From NCBI RefSeq assembly GCF_025698545.1, contig NC_068575.1, positions 55,685,980-55,749,979 of the forward strand: DNA of 64,000 nt. The letters are read 5' to 3'. A program made the position numbers and the translations under genes. Shown here piece by piece: positions 34,158 to 47,500 of this stretch. This DNA is from Gossypium raimondii (lineage: Eukaryota; Streptophyta; Magnoliopsida; Malvales; Malvaceae). Each line of letters opens with the position of its first letter. Within the stretch, counting starts at the first letter, position 1. The notes under the pieces were generated by a model, which was not told the DNA's origin, searched no databases, and worked only from the letters and a program-made list of their open reading frames with translations.

Positions 34158-34763
34158 ATGGACCCTTCATTATCCCAAAACTTGGAGGAATATTCCGCTT
34201 CTTCGACGACTATAAAATTCGACCGCCCCCTCCCATTACTCCGTGGTCCAATCCCGGCCGGAACTTCCGACGACCCATCATCCGGTCCATACATCCTTGC
34301 CTTCAAAGACCTTCCTTCCTGGGCCGCCGCTTACAAATCCTGCGAATCCAAAATCATATCTCAATGCGAGGAAGGTGCACGAATTGGGTGCGCCATCACT
34401 GCTTCCAACAAGTGCCAACCCCCTTGGTGGCAGTCCCTGATTGGTTGGAAATCAATGGACTTAAAGGAAAGAGAGCGCTGCGAAGATATTGAAATGGAAG
34501 CTTGTTTGGTTGCCGCTAAGGAAAAATGCATCGACTTCGCCAAGGAAAAGTGTACGACGCCGTTTCTGAATGCGAGAATCGCAGTGGGGGAGAAGGAGAT
34601 AATGAATAAACGGGTTGAGAGGATGGTACACGCAGCGTCGTTGCCGGAGGAAAGCAAATGGGTCTATTTTATCGGGTCGGATAATTTGGGAGGATCCGAA
34701 CCAAGGGTGACTAATTACAGAGCTAGTCAGTATTTGGGCACCGATTCTGAACTTCAAACGTGA
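34158..34763 (+). CDS. Conserved plant protein, Cys-rich, function unknown (201 aa)
   Basis: This is a single-exon ORF with a good ATG context (GGCATGG) and a TGA stop. The N-terminal third is Ser/Pro-rich and probably disordered. Residues 60-130 carry eight cysteines in a regular, helix-like context: KSCESK, SQCEEGARIGC, NKCQPPWW, ERCEDIEMEAC, KEKCIDFAKEKC. The CX3-to-CX10 spacings around basic and acidic helices suggest a disulfide-linked or metal-binding helical bundle of CHCH-like style, but this is only a structural guess. I recall similar plant proteins annotated without function. No signal peptide or membrane helix is visible. Codon use and lack of stops over 600 bp with GC above the surroundings support a real gene. 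Confidence 0.75.
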   Translation: MDPSLSQNLEEYSASSTTIKFDRPLPLLRGPIPAGTSDDPSSGPYILAFKDLPSWAAAYKSCESKIISQCEEGARIGCAITASNKCQPPWWQSLIGWKSMDLKERERCEDIEMEACLVAAKEKCIDFAKEKCTTPFLNARIAVGEKEIMNKRVERMVHAASLPEESKWVYFIGSDNLGGSEPRVTNYRASQYLGTDSELQT

Positions 34764-35324
34764 ACCGTCACATGGTTCCGGAATTTCAGTCGGTTTTTTT
34801 TTTTTTTTGAAGCAGTGGCAATTCTAAAGTGGACAATTAGGTGCTGTAATAAGCAAAACACCAAGCTAAGGTATGTTAAAACTTTGTTTGTTGACAACTT
34901 GTACGAGGTTTTTTCACTTTTGGGTCGAACATTGGCTTTGAATTTCTGGGTAGAATTTAGAAACATCTTATATTAGAAATGCATACACAATGCGTTAACT
35001 TTTGTGTCTTTTTTTGGTCATGTAATGGAAGAGACCTTTAAAAGAATTTTGGATACAACATTCTACAGAAATAAGAAATAGCCACAGGAAAATAAAATAC
35101 TCCAATTTTCAAAATGGTGAAATGTATTCGAAAGAAACAATGGCCAACCTTTGACTGTGCCCATATAGCATCTTAACTTTCTCATTTTTTCCTCCATATT
35201 ATGATCCGAAGAGTGCACAACAAATTTCAGCAGTAGGTTCCATCTGCATGCTTTTCACAAATACATAATACTTTTCTAAGTACTTGAGCTTTGCAGGCAT
35301 ATTAGTGACCATTGTTGTGGATGT

Positions 35325-35555
35325 TTTTTGCCCTTTAGTTTGAAATTAAATTATAATTTTTATTATAGTAAAAATGTAATTTCACTATCTTCATAGTTTA
35401 TAAGGATTAAATTAAATTTTTATCTTTTTTTAAAGATCAAAGTGTAATTTTACTTTTATTAATTTAAAATTTTAAAATTTTAAAGAACTTAAATGAAAAC
35501 GGTTCCATTTTAGAGGATCAATCTCTTACCAGCCCTACTAGCTATGCCCTTAAAA
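35325..35555 (+). repeat. Dispersed repeat, copy B
   Basis: It shares with copy A (15850-16085) the order GTAAAAATGTAATTTCACTA, TTTATAAGGATTAAATTAAA, AAGTGTAATTTTAC, TTAATTTAAAATTTT and a GC-richer end (CCAGCCCTACTAGC). The copies are diverged. Confidence 0.6.
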
Positions 35556-35999
35556 TAATGTTCCGTAAGTTGAAATAATTATATAGTATTTAACATGCAT
35601 TTTAACTTTTAACCACAAATTTGATAGTCATAAAGAATATTAAAATTAACAAATCACATTTTTTTGATGAGACATTTTATCACACATTTCAAAATCATTT
35701 ATTATAAATGGATTTTTGAAAATCACATTTCAACACCACAACAACAATGAAAAACTAGCAATAACAGTGTCAACAACACAATAGATTAAATATAAAGAAC
35801 TAGTAATATATAAATAGCATGTAATTAGGAAAATGATTAAGCGCGCTAACAATAATGACATTACGGTACAAGTGTTAGTGACACTTCGGTGCAAAGTGAC
35901 ATCTGTACGTCTATGCGAAGAATAGTGGCACTTCAATATATTTTATCGACATTTTTGTATATCCTATTATGTTCTATTAAGTTTACAATTGGACAATTG

Positions 36000-36816
36000 A
36001 GTTAAAAAGGTAAGGGAACATTAAAGTGGCAATGGTAAGTGGCTTGTATTTTGTTGAATTGATGCTGTATTATAATTTTTATTGAAACAAAATTGTGCAT
36101 GATGATAAAGATTAATGATAGTATTATATAAACATGTTTATATATATGTATATGTATGTGTGAATAAATTTTAAATGTATTGTTTAATTCTTGATATGTT
36201 TACTAAGCTCTTGTGAGCTTAACGCGTACCTTTCAAATAAATTTTAGGCATTAGTTTAGCATATACATTAGGAATATGTTGGATGTATTATGGATGAATT
36301 TGGTGGAAGCATTGGTGCCTTGGTTCATTTTGTTGATTTTGTAAATTGAATTCGAATGATTTGAAATTGAATTGAAAAAGAAGTCATTCAAGGTTGAAAC
36401 TTTGTATCCTTGAATGGCTTATTGGTTATTAAGATATGTATGCAATTATAGGTGTTAGAAAGCAAAGTGTGCAGGTCCTTGGGGTGCAAGATTGAGGCCG
36501 CATTGTCGGGTTGCTGAAAGTTGTGATGAACTCAAGTCAGAGAGTCACGGCGCGACGAAAAATACCTTGAGGTCGCGATGTGAAAATTTGTGTAGTCTCG
36601 ATGAGCTCTTGATGGTTTGGACTTACCCTTTGGTTCTAAATCAATTTTTGGTCACTTAGAAAGTTTTTGAAAGTTTGTTTTAAGCTCAGCTAAGTTAGTA
36701 AATCATATTCTACATGCATTATGAATGATTAATTGATATGTTTATTGTAGTTGTTTTGGCAACGAATGTCATCCCGATATCTTGACCCAACAATCGGGTT
36801 GAGTAAGGGGTGTTAC
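36000..36816. mobile_element. Truncated LTR fragment ending GGTGTTACA
   Basis: The end GAGTAAGGGGTGTTACA matches the termini of the two LTR elements at 22267-24898 and 18667-27265, and TTTACTAAGCTCTTGTGAGC resembles their internal TTACTAAGCATTAAATGC motif. No TG start with a matching flank was found, so only one end is preserved. The left limit is approximate. Confidence 0.5.
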
Positions 36817-38568
36817 AGATTTGGTTTTCTCATTATTATCACCGCAAGCAGGCTGAGATTTTGCCATATGTTGGACATATGGCAAAATCTTATTTCTGTT
36901 TATGGAGTTAAAAATTTTCGCGGTTAGTGTTTAAAGTTAAAGAATTGTATTTTTAGAAAAGTTGAATTTTGCTATTAGTTCATGTATTATACATGAGTTG
37001 TGGATTTAGTTGATATACCTTACTTTGATTAATATTAGTGCATGTAATTTTCAAAATTTGAAATTTTAGCCTTAACCTAAGTGGAAGCAATTAAATTTGT
37101 TTTGTCAAATTTTGCTATTAGTCTCGTACTTTATGGATTCTTTGCTCTCCGGTTTGCTCATTTTTACTTTCTATATTTTTGAATTTTGAAATTTCAATCA
37201 TGATTCAAACAATAACCATTAAATCTAGTAACTAAATTATGTGACTTTTTGTGAGTAACATGTGAAAATACCAAATTAACATGATATTATATATTTGATA
37301 ATATGTTTCTTGCACAAGATTTTGAAAGTAGCAGAATTTAACAGCTATAATTTTGACTAAGACTCATTTCAAATTTAAAAAGTATAAGAACTAAAAAAGA
37401 TAAAATTAAAGTATAAAATTAAATTCACAATTTACAACTAAAGTGACATTTGGTATTTCCTATGTTGATATTTGAATAGAATATAATTGCTAAGAATATT
37501 ATTACTAAGTGAACATTACAACGTTTGATATGTATAGGATAGTGTTAATTAAAATCCCAAAAAATATAAAATTAATTGGTTCACGGAACATTTTTAATAT
37601 CAAATAAAGTAAAAATGTTACTAATTTCAACCATTTTCAATGATATTTAATAACAAAAGTTAGTTTATCATGAATAAATGTGTAATTTAATCTATTCATT
37701 AGTGCGAACCTTCGTCTTTTCATGTACGTAAGAGTGACCAATAAGTGAACACCTTCGGCATCTATGAGATGTAGAATTTATTTTATTATCGGATGTCCAA
37801 AACAAAGAGTATCTCACTGAACCACCTAGTTTTTATACAAATACTACACAAAGTCGCATCAACTTGCTGAATTAAATTACTTCTTCAACGAGTAGAGGAT
37901 TGATCACTCATAAAAGGGCTTTACATATTAAATAACACCAAAATGGCTTTGATCGGTACAATTTCTAAACAGATTTAGGGACCAATGTTTCTGTAAAAAA
38001 AAAGGGGGGGGGGGGGGGTTCGGAGCTTGAAATAAGAACGGGCATTATCAATACTGAAATTTTAACTCTGAACTTGTAACAGAATAAATCAAGTTAAATA
38101 AATCTCAATTTCAACAGATTACCTTCTTGGGCACGTCATTTATTCATTACAGGTTGCTTAATATATGTTTCAGCATCTGAACTACAAGGAAAAGGGTTAA
38201 ATACAACTCATGGAGCCTGTGCTGCTAACGCTTCATCTTTCACGTGAATAGATCTTTGCCTCTCCATTGGTACCTGTTACCACTTTTCTCTCTAATAGGT
38301 ACTGCAACAAGGGCACTTAAAAAAAGGTGTAAGCTATCAAATAGACAATAATACCTGCAAGGTGCAGATATGAAAACTATTGCATTGATTGAACCTAAGA
38401 AAAAGACCGATATACAACGAGGGCTCAATGAACCTACACTACTTTAATGGTTTTAATGATATGATCTAATTGCAATTGTACAGGCCATGATGAGCCATAA
38501 AATACAACTCAGTGCTTGCAGTCAATGGCAACAAAATATTTTTTCATTACCTAAGATACTCTAGAATG

Positions 38569-41500
38569 TCATAGAAGGCTTGGTCTCCTTTTACCTGCGT
38601 CTGTTCTCAACTTCTTCACAGGATTGGCCCAACCAACACTCCCACCACAACCTTTTGATGGATGACCAGGCCGGTTGGGCAAACCTTGCTGATGGCTACT
38701 CTGTTGGGTCAGTCTTGCATCCTTGGAGACTGATCCTGGACCCTGACTCCTCATGTTGCGACCTATACTCGGGGGAGAAACAGGGCCAACTGATCCACTC
38801 CTAGGCTTTGCTATAGACTTTTCCCTTTCTTTCCTCTTTTTCTTGCAAATAACCAGCTCCCCTGGATGAGTTAGAGGAGAATCATCCTGTTGATGTTCCT
38901 TGGTAATACCACTTCCTTTCCCAAGTCTCGATTCCTTTTGGGGCATGTGCACTCTAACCCTTGTTTCCTCACCAGCATGAGGGAATCCACGTTGCAATGT
39001 CTTTTGAGTTAGGTCTGGATCAGATTCCACCTCGTTTATTGGCTTCTGCCTCTTGCTAACTGCTACCTGTCTTGCAGAAGGACCAGAGGTCGAGGTAGAT
39101 ACTGGGCTAGAGAAAGAGAGAGCATTTCTAGCTTCTCGGAAATCATTATCTGGAAATACAATCTTCAACAAGTCAAAAAACAGATCGTGTACTTTCCTGG
39201 CTTCAGATCTGACCTGCAAATCCCAATTACATTTCCATAGTAAGTATACAAATCAGGACATTAATGAGAGCATTACAGAAACAGATACGAGTTCAATTGG
39301 TAGTAAGGAGATTGGAAAATTTTGCATAGTGACAAAAGCTTCAAGCGCACAAACATAAAAATCTCTTTGAAAAGCTTCCAAATTAATTGCTTCCAGAAAG
39401 ACTATCCATGGCAAAAATCACGCAAAGGCAAGTTTGTGTTCTAACATGCAAAGATACTGAAGGCCAAAGTTAATTAGAAATCATACCTCATGTGAAAACC
39501 CATAAAATTGCATTGCACTTTTTAATACTAACTGCACATCAAAAACAAGCTCTGTAACTCCGCTGTACTCTAATCTGTCAACACGCTGATCAATCTTCCA
39601 CAAATCCAAATGATTACTTCCACTTCCACCCATGTAGCCTGAATTTTCAATCCTCTTCCACAAATCTGTTAAAAGTGGTATAATCTGTTGGCCCTCCTTA
39701 TCTATTCTCCTCCGAAGCTTGCTAATCACATTTTTGCACTGGAAATATGAGAATTTTCTAGTCAATTAATTGATTAACAAATATCACAAGATAGCATGCA
39801 ATACATGAGCAATTAAATAGAGTATCAAGTCAAAGGTGAACCATTTCATAAAAGTTTAAAGGGAAGATATTTTGACATACAAGCGTCTAATTACTCCACA
39901 TATGCAACCTTGAAAATTTTCAATGACCTCAAGACCAAATAAAATGAAAACTGATTCTAAAAAGCTCAAACACAGATGGACACGGCAAACAACCAGGTGG
40001 GACAAATGATAGAACATATTATAAATGCATAGAACTTCATAAATCTAAAAAACAAATTCTTATGCATTAAATTCACCCGACTAATCTGAATGTATGCTGT
40101 CGTATTAGATGCAATAGAAAGGATACAAATGAAGAAAGCAGAACTATTAAGGAGGATCATAGCTATAGCAACTGATCAGAGCCTACTACAAGCAACAGCG
40201 TCAAGCAAATCCAAATACTAAAACAAGGTTTCCAAATCCAACTTATCACTGAAAGGAATCGAGAGACAGTTAAAATTTTAAGGTAAAAAACAGATCACAT
40301 TCCAGACACTAGCGTTTTAGTCAGCTCAAGTATACCTTTCTTTGGATGCCATCAGACATCTTCACACCAAAATTTGACGATCCACTTGTATTAACCAGTT
40401 TTCCGTCCCAACTTTCTCTGGTGGGTTCACAAGCATTTTCTGCAGGAGAGGCCATGTTCACTCTACCAGACTTCAGTGATGCATGAAACTTAGTTGTATT
40501 AGCTATTTTTCTTGGAGGCAAGTTCCTCCTCGTTTTAGAAGATGAATCATTTGGATCAAGCCTGAAAGCATTCCGCTCAAGAGTTGGTTTTGTCTCAGTA
40601 TCAATCCTTAGTTGTGATTGGTACTTTTGGTCCAGCTGTGAAGGCAACAAAGATGATTCTCCACGTAGGAGATAAGGTACTTCAATGACAGATTTCTCCT
40701 CTGCCCTTTCCACAGTATGACGAGGTCGAAGCCGAATACTACGCTTTCGTTTTATCTTGGGTTGGACAACTTGTTCATCTTCACCTTCTTCACGATCATG
40801 AATCCAACTTTCAGATAGCTGGTGGTCCATGTGAGAATCTCCAGATAAAGCAATTTCACCTTCCTCAAGTTCATCATGCTGCCAAAATTAACATATTGTC
40901 AGAATAGCAGAAACCAACAAATGCCATAATTACAAATCATTATAGGAAACGAGGCATACCAGTTTTTTTGCAACAGAACCTGGCCTAGCATCTAACGCGG
41001 AGAGAGATCCAAATTTCTGAGGAGAAACAGGAGACACCATCTGCGTTGGCCTTCGACTGTCCAATGATGATCCTGAAGAACCACCTTCTTCAAGTATGCG
41101 ATTGTTTCTAATGTGTTCTGAAGCCTGGGCATACTCATTTCCATTATCACCTAGTGGGCCATCTTCTTCAGACTGGTCCTTATTTAGAGGGGGTGCACCA
41201 ACAGCACCACTAAATTCTTCATCTTCAAATTCTCCAGTTTCTCCATCTTCATCATGTACAGAATAACCATTTCTCTCATCAGAACTTGCTTCAGAGTATT
41301 CCCCATTGTCATCATCTATTTCCTTATAGTTTGGATGCTTTTTCCCCTTGGGTCGCCCCCTTTTTCTCTCTGACTCCATTTCATTTGAGACACCAACAAC
41401 ACCAGCAGTAAATAAAATGTTCTTGGACGGCTTTTTTGATAAAGTAGCCACAGTCGCATTCACTTCTTTTGTACTGGCTCGAAGCCACTTAGGTACCTCT

Positions 41501-44500
41501 TCATGGCAAGTCATCTCATCTGTCCAATCCAGTTCTTCATCCATTTGATCAAACAACTCAACTTCTTCTTCACTTCTTGCTATCATGCGATTTACCTGGT
41601 GCAAAGAAGGAACATCATGGACAGTTTCTTGATACCTCTCCTCATCATGCAATAATGTTTCTAAAGTCATACGTCTCTCTTCATGGGTCGTTCTCTGGTC
41701 AAAACGTCCAGCATTGATTACTTCATCAGCCATGTCAATTTTATACTGCTGAATGTTATTCCTTATGAGGCTCTCAATAGATCCCATATATCTATCCTTA
41801 CCTGCAAAATCATCCTCAAAATCAACTGTACCTCCATTCCTTAGTTCATCCTCCTTCTGCTGACTAGAGATTTTGTCAACAACTGCTTCCATGTAAATGA
41901 CTTTGACTTCCCTTGTTTGTCCAATTCGGTGGGCTCTAGCGACTGCCTGTTCCTCATTTTTAGGATTTGGATCAGGATCATATATAACAACAGTGTCAGC
42001 AGATTGAAGATTTAGACCACGTCCAGCTGCACGAATACTTAGTAAGAATATGAAGCATTCAGAGTCAGGGCTATTGAAGTCAACAATAGCTGATTCACGA
42101 TCTTCCAAGCTAGTTGTTCCATCAATACGTCTGTAGACAAGCCTCCTCCACTGCAAGTATTCCTCCAAGATATCCAGAAGCTTTGTCATCGTACTAAAGA
42201 GTAATACACGATGCCCAGTTCTTTGCAGTTTTATTAGGATCCTGTCTAGAATCCACAATTTTCCACAAGACCTCACAAGGAAATTTTTGGATAAGTCATT
42301 GAAATAGGGGTAATTAAGCAAAGGATGATTGCAAGTCTTCCGAAGCTCCATACACCGGTTATTTAAAGTTTTGTACACCCTAGCCTGGTATAGTGGATTT
42401 TTTGAAACCCTGATCTTCTCATCTTCAGGATCAGCTCGAAGTGTTCCAGTTGACTTTATCCAATCATAAATGGCACTCTGAATAGCTGACATTCTGCATT
42501 TTAAAACTATTGAGACCTGCAATCAGCCAATGAAATAACACCATTACATATAGCAGTATGATAACGAAATAACATCATTACAAACAGCAGTATGATAAGT
42601 GATTATTAAAATAAAACCGCAACAGCAGCAAACCTTTGGAGGGAGGGAACCTTCCACATCTTCAACACGACGTCTAAGCATAAAAGGCTCTAGGATTTGA
42701 TGAAGTCGGTGGATGATGATAACCTTCTTCTCCGTCTCAAGCCAATCATCCTCTGCATTATGCGTAGGGCCTTCCTTTTGAAATGGTTGTGAAAACCAAT
42801 CATGAAATGCCTTGCGATTATCAAACACTTCAGGAAGGAGAAGATTTAACAGTGACCAGAGTTCTTTCAAGTCATTCTGTGGCATAAAAGAACCTTAATG
42901 TTCAACTCATCAAATAAAAAAATCATAGAAACAGACACACAAACATACATAATAAAGTGAGCCTGAATAACCTGCATGTATATGCATGTGTGTAAAATTT
43001 TCAATTTCCAAACATATCAAAAAGGGGCCTTAACTAACCTGTAAGGGTGTCCCAGTAAGAAGTAACCGCCTCTGGCAGCGGTATCTATCAAGATCACGAG
43101 CTAAAACAGATTCCCTATCTTTCATTCGCTGTGCTTCATCAATTATAATGTACTTCCAATCGATTTTAGAAAGTTTTGATCGATCATACATGATGAATTC
43201 ATAAGTTGTCACGAGGACATTAAATTTCATTGCCAGAACCTCCTATGAAACACGCAAACCAAAAGAAAGTTTAAACAAAATTCGACCCTTGAAAGAACAA
43301 CACAAACTTATATTTCTTACTTGAGAAAATAATTTTGAACGCTGGTCTTTTCCTCCAACATAATATATACATGACACAGACGGCAGCCAATTATGCAGCT
43401 CACTCTGCAAAATACGATTCAGTTAGTTCTGTTTAATGATATTGGGAAAATGTCAAACCTATCAACATAAAGCAAAAAGAAAAAAAACACTAACCTTCCA
43501 ATTTACCAGAACAGCATTTGGAACAATTATAAGATGTGGACCATAGTTTCCTTTGAATTCCATTAAATAAGCAATCAATGACATAACCTGCACAATAAGG
43601 AAAAACCTAAGAAGTTAACAACAGCCCTACTGTATAATATAAGCATCTACCAAAAATACAAATGCAACTCTAATTAATCCTAACACCTTCTCCAACTCCC
43701 AAATAACATATGAAACTGCAGTGTTGCTACAACTACAATTTTTTAAAATCAAAATACCTGAACAGTCTTTCCAAGGCCCATCTCATCAGCTAAGATACCA
43801 TTTAGTTTATTATTATACAAAGAAAGCATCCATTGCAAACCAACCTACAAAATAAAATACACAGATGAAATGAAAATATTAGCTAGCTAGATTAAATAGT
43901 AGCAAATTGAAAGGGACAAAAACCAACAAGATGGGAGAGAAACTCAAGATTTTAAATATAACAAGCAACCTACAAGCTGATAGTCTCGTAATGTTCCAGC
44001 TCGTAGCATTGATGGTTGCCTTACGACTCTTTCATTCACAGCATGAGCAAGATTATAGTACCTATCAATGAGCACAAGAAATGACAAATAACTAATATTG
44101 CCAGAAATTCAGTGGCCTTTGAGAAGAAGAAAAATGTCCTAAGAATAAACCAAAAATAAATGCTAAATCTAAATAGGCCATATGATATGATAGTTATGGA
44201 ACTAAAGAACATGAGAGAAGTTAATGCATAAGCCCCATCTAACTGTCACAAAATTTACATCCCATCCCACTCATGCTTTAATGACTGAAGCCCCCCTTCT
44301 GTATTATCAAAAATGAAATGTACAGAAATAGAATTAAAAACATAACTTACTTGCTAACAGATGAACCATCCCTGGGTGCATTCATTTCCATAAACCGATT
44401 TCTTATCATTACTTCCTCTCCAGCACAAGCTGCTGCAACCCTAACTTCTTCTTCTGATAAACCCTTTTGTCAAGAAGTAGAAAATGAGAAAATAAGTAAA

Positions 44501-47500
44501 CTGGAATCTACCTAAACATACAGATAGCGGAAGTATGTGTAATATTCTATTAGCTCATAACTCAGTCCAAACATTTTAAAGGAACTCGGAAGGGGAAAAA
44601 TCCTAAAAAACAAACAGAGGGGCTACAAGAAAGGGAGGGTTCAAGAAATCCTGCCTGCAACCGTGCAGCAACAGCAGCAGCATTTGCGGCCTCCTCCACT
44701 TCTTGCTGATTCTTGGCTGCAGTTATCTTACTTCCCAGTTTATGAAGATACTCTTCAGTCTGCGTCAGGAATGATGAAAGAACTTCATATCTCTCTGCAG
44801 CATCACCAGGGATGTTTGTCTGCTGCTCAATCAACATCTCTCTATACCTTTCAACATCATTATTCTTCAAGGCCTCCATCCTCTTATTCCTGTCATCATC
44901 TTTTCTCTTTGAAAACTCCCGTAACATTCTTTCATGGTACTTGGCAACTCCCCTATTGCGAGCAGTTCTTGCATCACGGATGGCCCAGTGAGCCTCCAAG
45001 AGCTTCTTACGCCACTGAAAGATGGATTTCAATTGTTTCTCTCTCAGGGCCTTCTGAGTGGCTTGTACTTGTCTGGCCAACTCCATACGCTGACGTTCAC
45101 ACAGGCGGACAAATTTTCTGTATGGTCTGTCAGGCATCGCCATTATCTCTTGTTGCTGCTGATCAACTTCATCTCTTAAACGTGCCTGCAGATCTACAAG
45201 TCGAAGCTTTCTTTCTTCAATCTGCAGTCGCAGAACAAGATCTGGCCTAATCCTTTTCCTTTCCAAATTTACTGCTAGTAAGCCACCAATCTTCCTTAAA
45301 TTTTCTGATCGTTTCTTGCTAAGGACTTCCATCCCTTCCTCAAAGAGAAGATCTTTGACATCATATGCCAGTGTTAGATTATTATTACTGTTAGGCATTG
45401 CTGAGCCGTACGAGTCATGCTTCCTAGTGAAGAAGGGAAAATCAAATAGTGGTCCATGATACTTTCTGGCAGGGCCAAGATCTTTCTGGGGCGCTGAGTT
45501 TGCTTCCACAGGTTTCTTAATTTGCCCTCCATCAGATGCAGCAACTTGTGGTGCGACAGACTTTCCTCTCTCCACACTAGAATCATTTCTAACTGGAATT
45601 TTTGGAAGACCAGGTTCCACTTCTTGGTCAGACTTGGCAGGAAAGACAGAACTTTTCTGCTCTTCTTTTGCGGCAGGTAATGCGGATGAAAAATCCTTGG
45701 CAGTGGCTGACACACCTTGCATATCAGCTGTTGATGCAGTTGCTTTTTCATCTCCTGCATAAGCTTCCTCTTTAATAACATTCTGTCCATCAGTAGATGG
45801 CCCAGCCTGCAAAACCTTTTCATTAGATTCCAAATGCTTCCCTTTATCTTCTATACTCTTTCCACCATTTCTGTCCTGATTATTTCCACCTAGTGGAGGA
45901 AACTGCAGCTGCTGCTGCTCAAGTGCTGGGGGTATAATGGCTTGAAGAAGTTCTTGTGGAAGTGTACCTTCTCCTTTCTGTCAATGACCACCAAAATCAG
46001 CATAATCCATTCAATTTTTTTTAGTGAACTCCAAGCAATTGGTACAAAGGTGAAACATATAAATGGTCAGAGAGGCAATGATAGGGTGGGGAGAGAGGTG
46101 TTAGTATACCTTCAGGCGCCTAAATGCTAGTATTTGTGCTTTGAGAACATGAAGTTGTTGTTTAGTGAAACCAAAACATTGCTGTGCCATCTTGCTAGCT
46201 GCTCCCCCTTGTGATGGTGTGTTGTTAACTGAGCCCCCATTATTATTAGGAGCAGCAGGCTGTTGAGAAGGTCGACTTAACTGTTTGATATTCTGCATTT
46301 GCAGTGTTTCTGTGCCACCTAATGAAGTTTTTGCTGGAAAAGATGGATCAAAGCTCTGGTTAATATTTGCAGATGATTGTGGAGGATGCATAGGAGGCAT
46401 CCCATTCCCGTGCACTACTGTCTGTCTGGGAGGCACTTGGTTATCACGGCCATTAATAGCTAGCTGCTGCATTGCTATGTTCTTAGCATCATCAACTGCC
46501 CCAGCACTGGAAGTTGAGCCAAAAGGGCTAGGTATAACTGTCGGCCTGGATTTTGCAGGACCAGACTGGGCAGATATATCATTAGATGAATTACCACAGG
46601 GAGAACTCTCACTTAGAACTGATGGAGAAGAGACTTGCGGCTTGGACACAGGCACAGGTGCCATATTGCTTTCGTTTGTCTTCTTCTGGGCAGCCATCCT
46701 TGACTGCATGAGTGGAATGAGCTGTGCCATCAAGTTGGCATTTGCAGGCTGTGACAGATCAATATTACGCTCACGTGCCCATGCCTGCAACTGTGCAGCC
46801 ATAACGAGTTGATTGTTTCCTGAGTTTTGAACGGTTTGCTGAGCTTGTGCCTGCATTGTCCTCAAAACATTTCCAGGCATTGATTTTCCACCAACTGTCA
46901 CCTGGGCAGGTGCCTTGAGTTCATTTCTTTGCTCAGAAGCTGACTCTGGTCCTTGCTCTATCTGCTTTTCAACACAATCAAGCTGCTCGGATGTGTTCTT
47001 AGAGGATGATGCCTGAGCCTGCTTAGCTACTTGCATGGAAATAAGTTCCTGCATTTTCAAGTTTCCAATTCGCGTGTCCTGATCCTTAAGAGATGCAGAG
47101 CCCAACATTGCCATCTTAGCCTGCTGCTGTGCTAAAAGTGTCTTTTGATGCTGAGCAGCCTGGAAAGCATACTGATAATATGCTTGCTGAACAGGGTTCA
47201 ACATTTGTTGATCAACACCTTGACTCCTTTGCTGGCTGTCCTGAGCAGAAGCATGCGGTTGAGCCAGATCAAAAAATTTCCTGGACTGTTGAGACGGTTG
47301 CATGGAGCCTGGAGATGAAGGAAAATTGTCTCCACCCATCATACCTTGAAGACCACGGGCTTGATATGCTAGGATGGCTTCATTTCCTTCAGGTTTTCTA
47401 AATAGTTGTTGTTGTAATGACTGCAAGAACAAATATTAACGCAAAAAGATAAAGCATGAACTTCTCAAACAAATTCTTAATCTTAAACTAGTATCCAATT

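Larger units (their letters stand above)
34764..38568. other. Intergenic DNA between the Cys-rich gene and BRM
   Basis: It contains the 3' UTR of the gene ending at 34763, dispersed repeat copy B, an LTR 3' fragment ending at 36816, and an A9G15 purine run at 37995-38018. From about 38200 it contains the 3' UTR of BRM. The remaining sequence is AT-rich with no coding signal. Confidence 0.5.

Noticed and set aside
36347-36816. Possible complete 470-bp LTR with a GATTT target duplication
   Set aside because: GATTT precedes a TGTAAATTG at 36347 and follows the TTACA end at 36816. However, the supposed start lacks the TGTAAC-type motif of this LTR group, and five bases can match by chance in AT-rich DNA.
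37995-38018. A9G15 homopurine run
   Set aside because: It is too short and simple to interpret. It could be a real microsatellite or an assembly artefact, and no function is implied.
44663-45250. 195-codon plus-strand frame
   Set aside because: It is the antisense shadow of BRM exon 3, which has strong domain evidence on the other strand.
46285-46812. 175-codon plus-strand frame
   Set aside because: It is the antisense shadow of BRM exon 2 (Gln/Ser/Pro-rich region), with no independent support.
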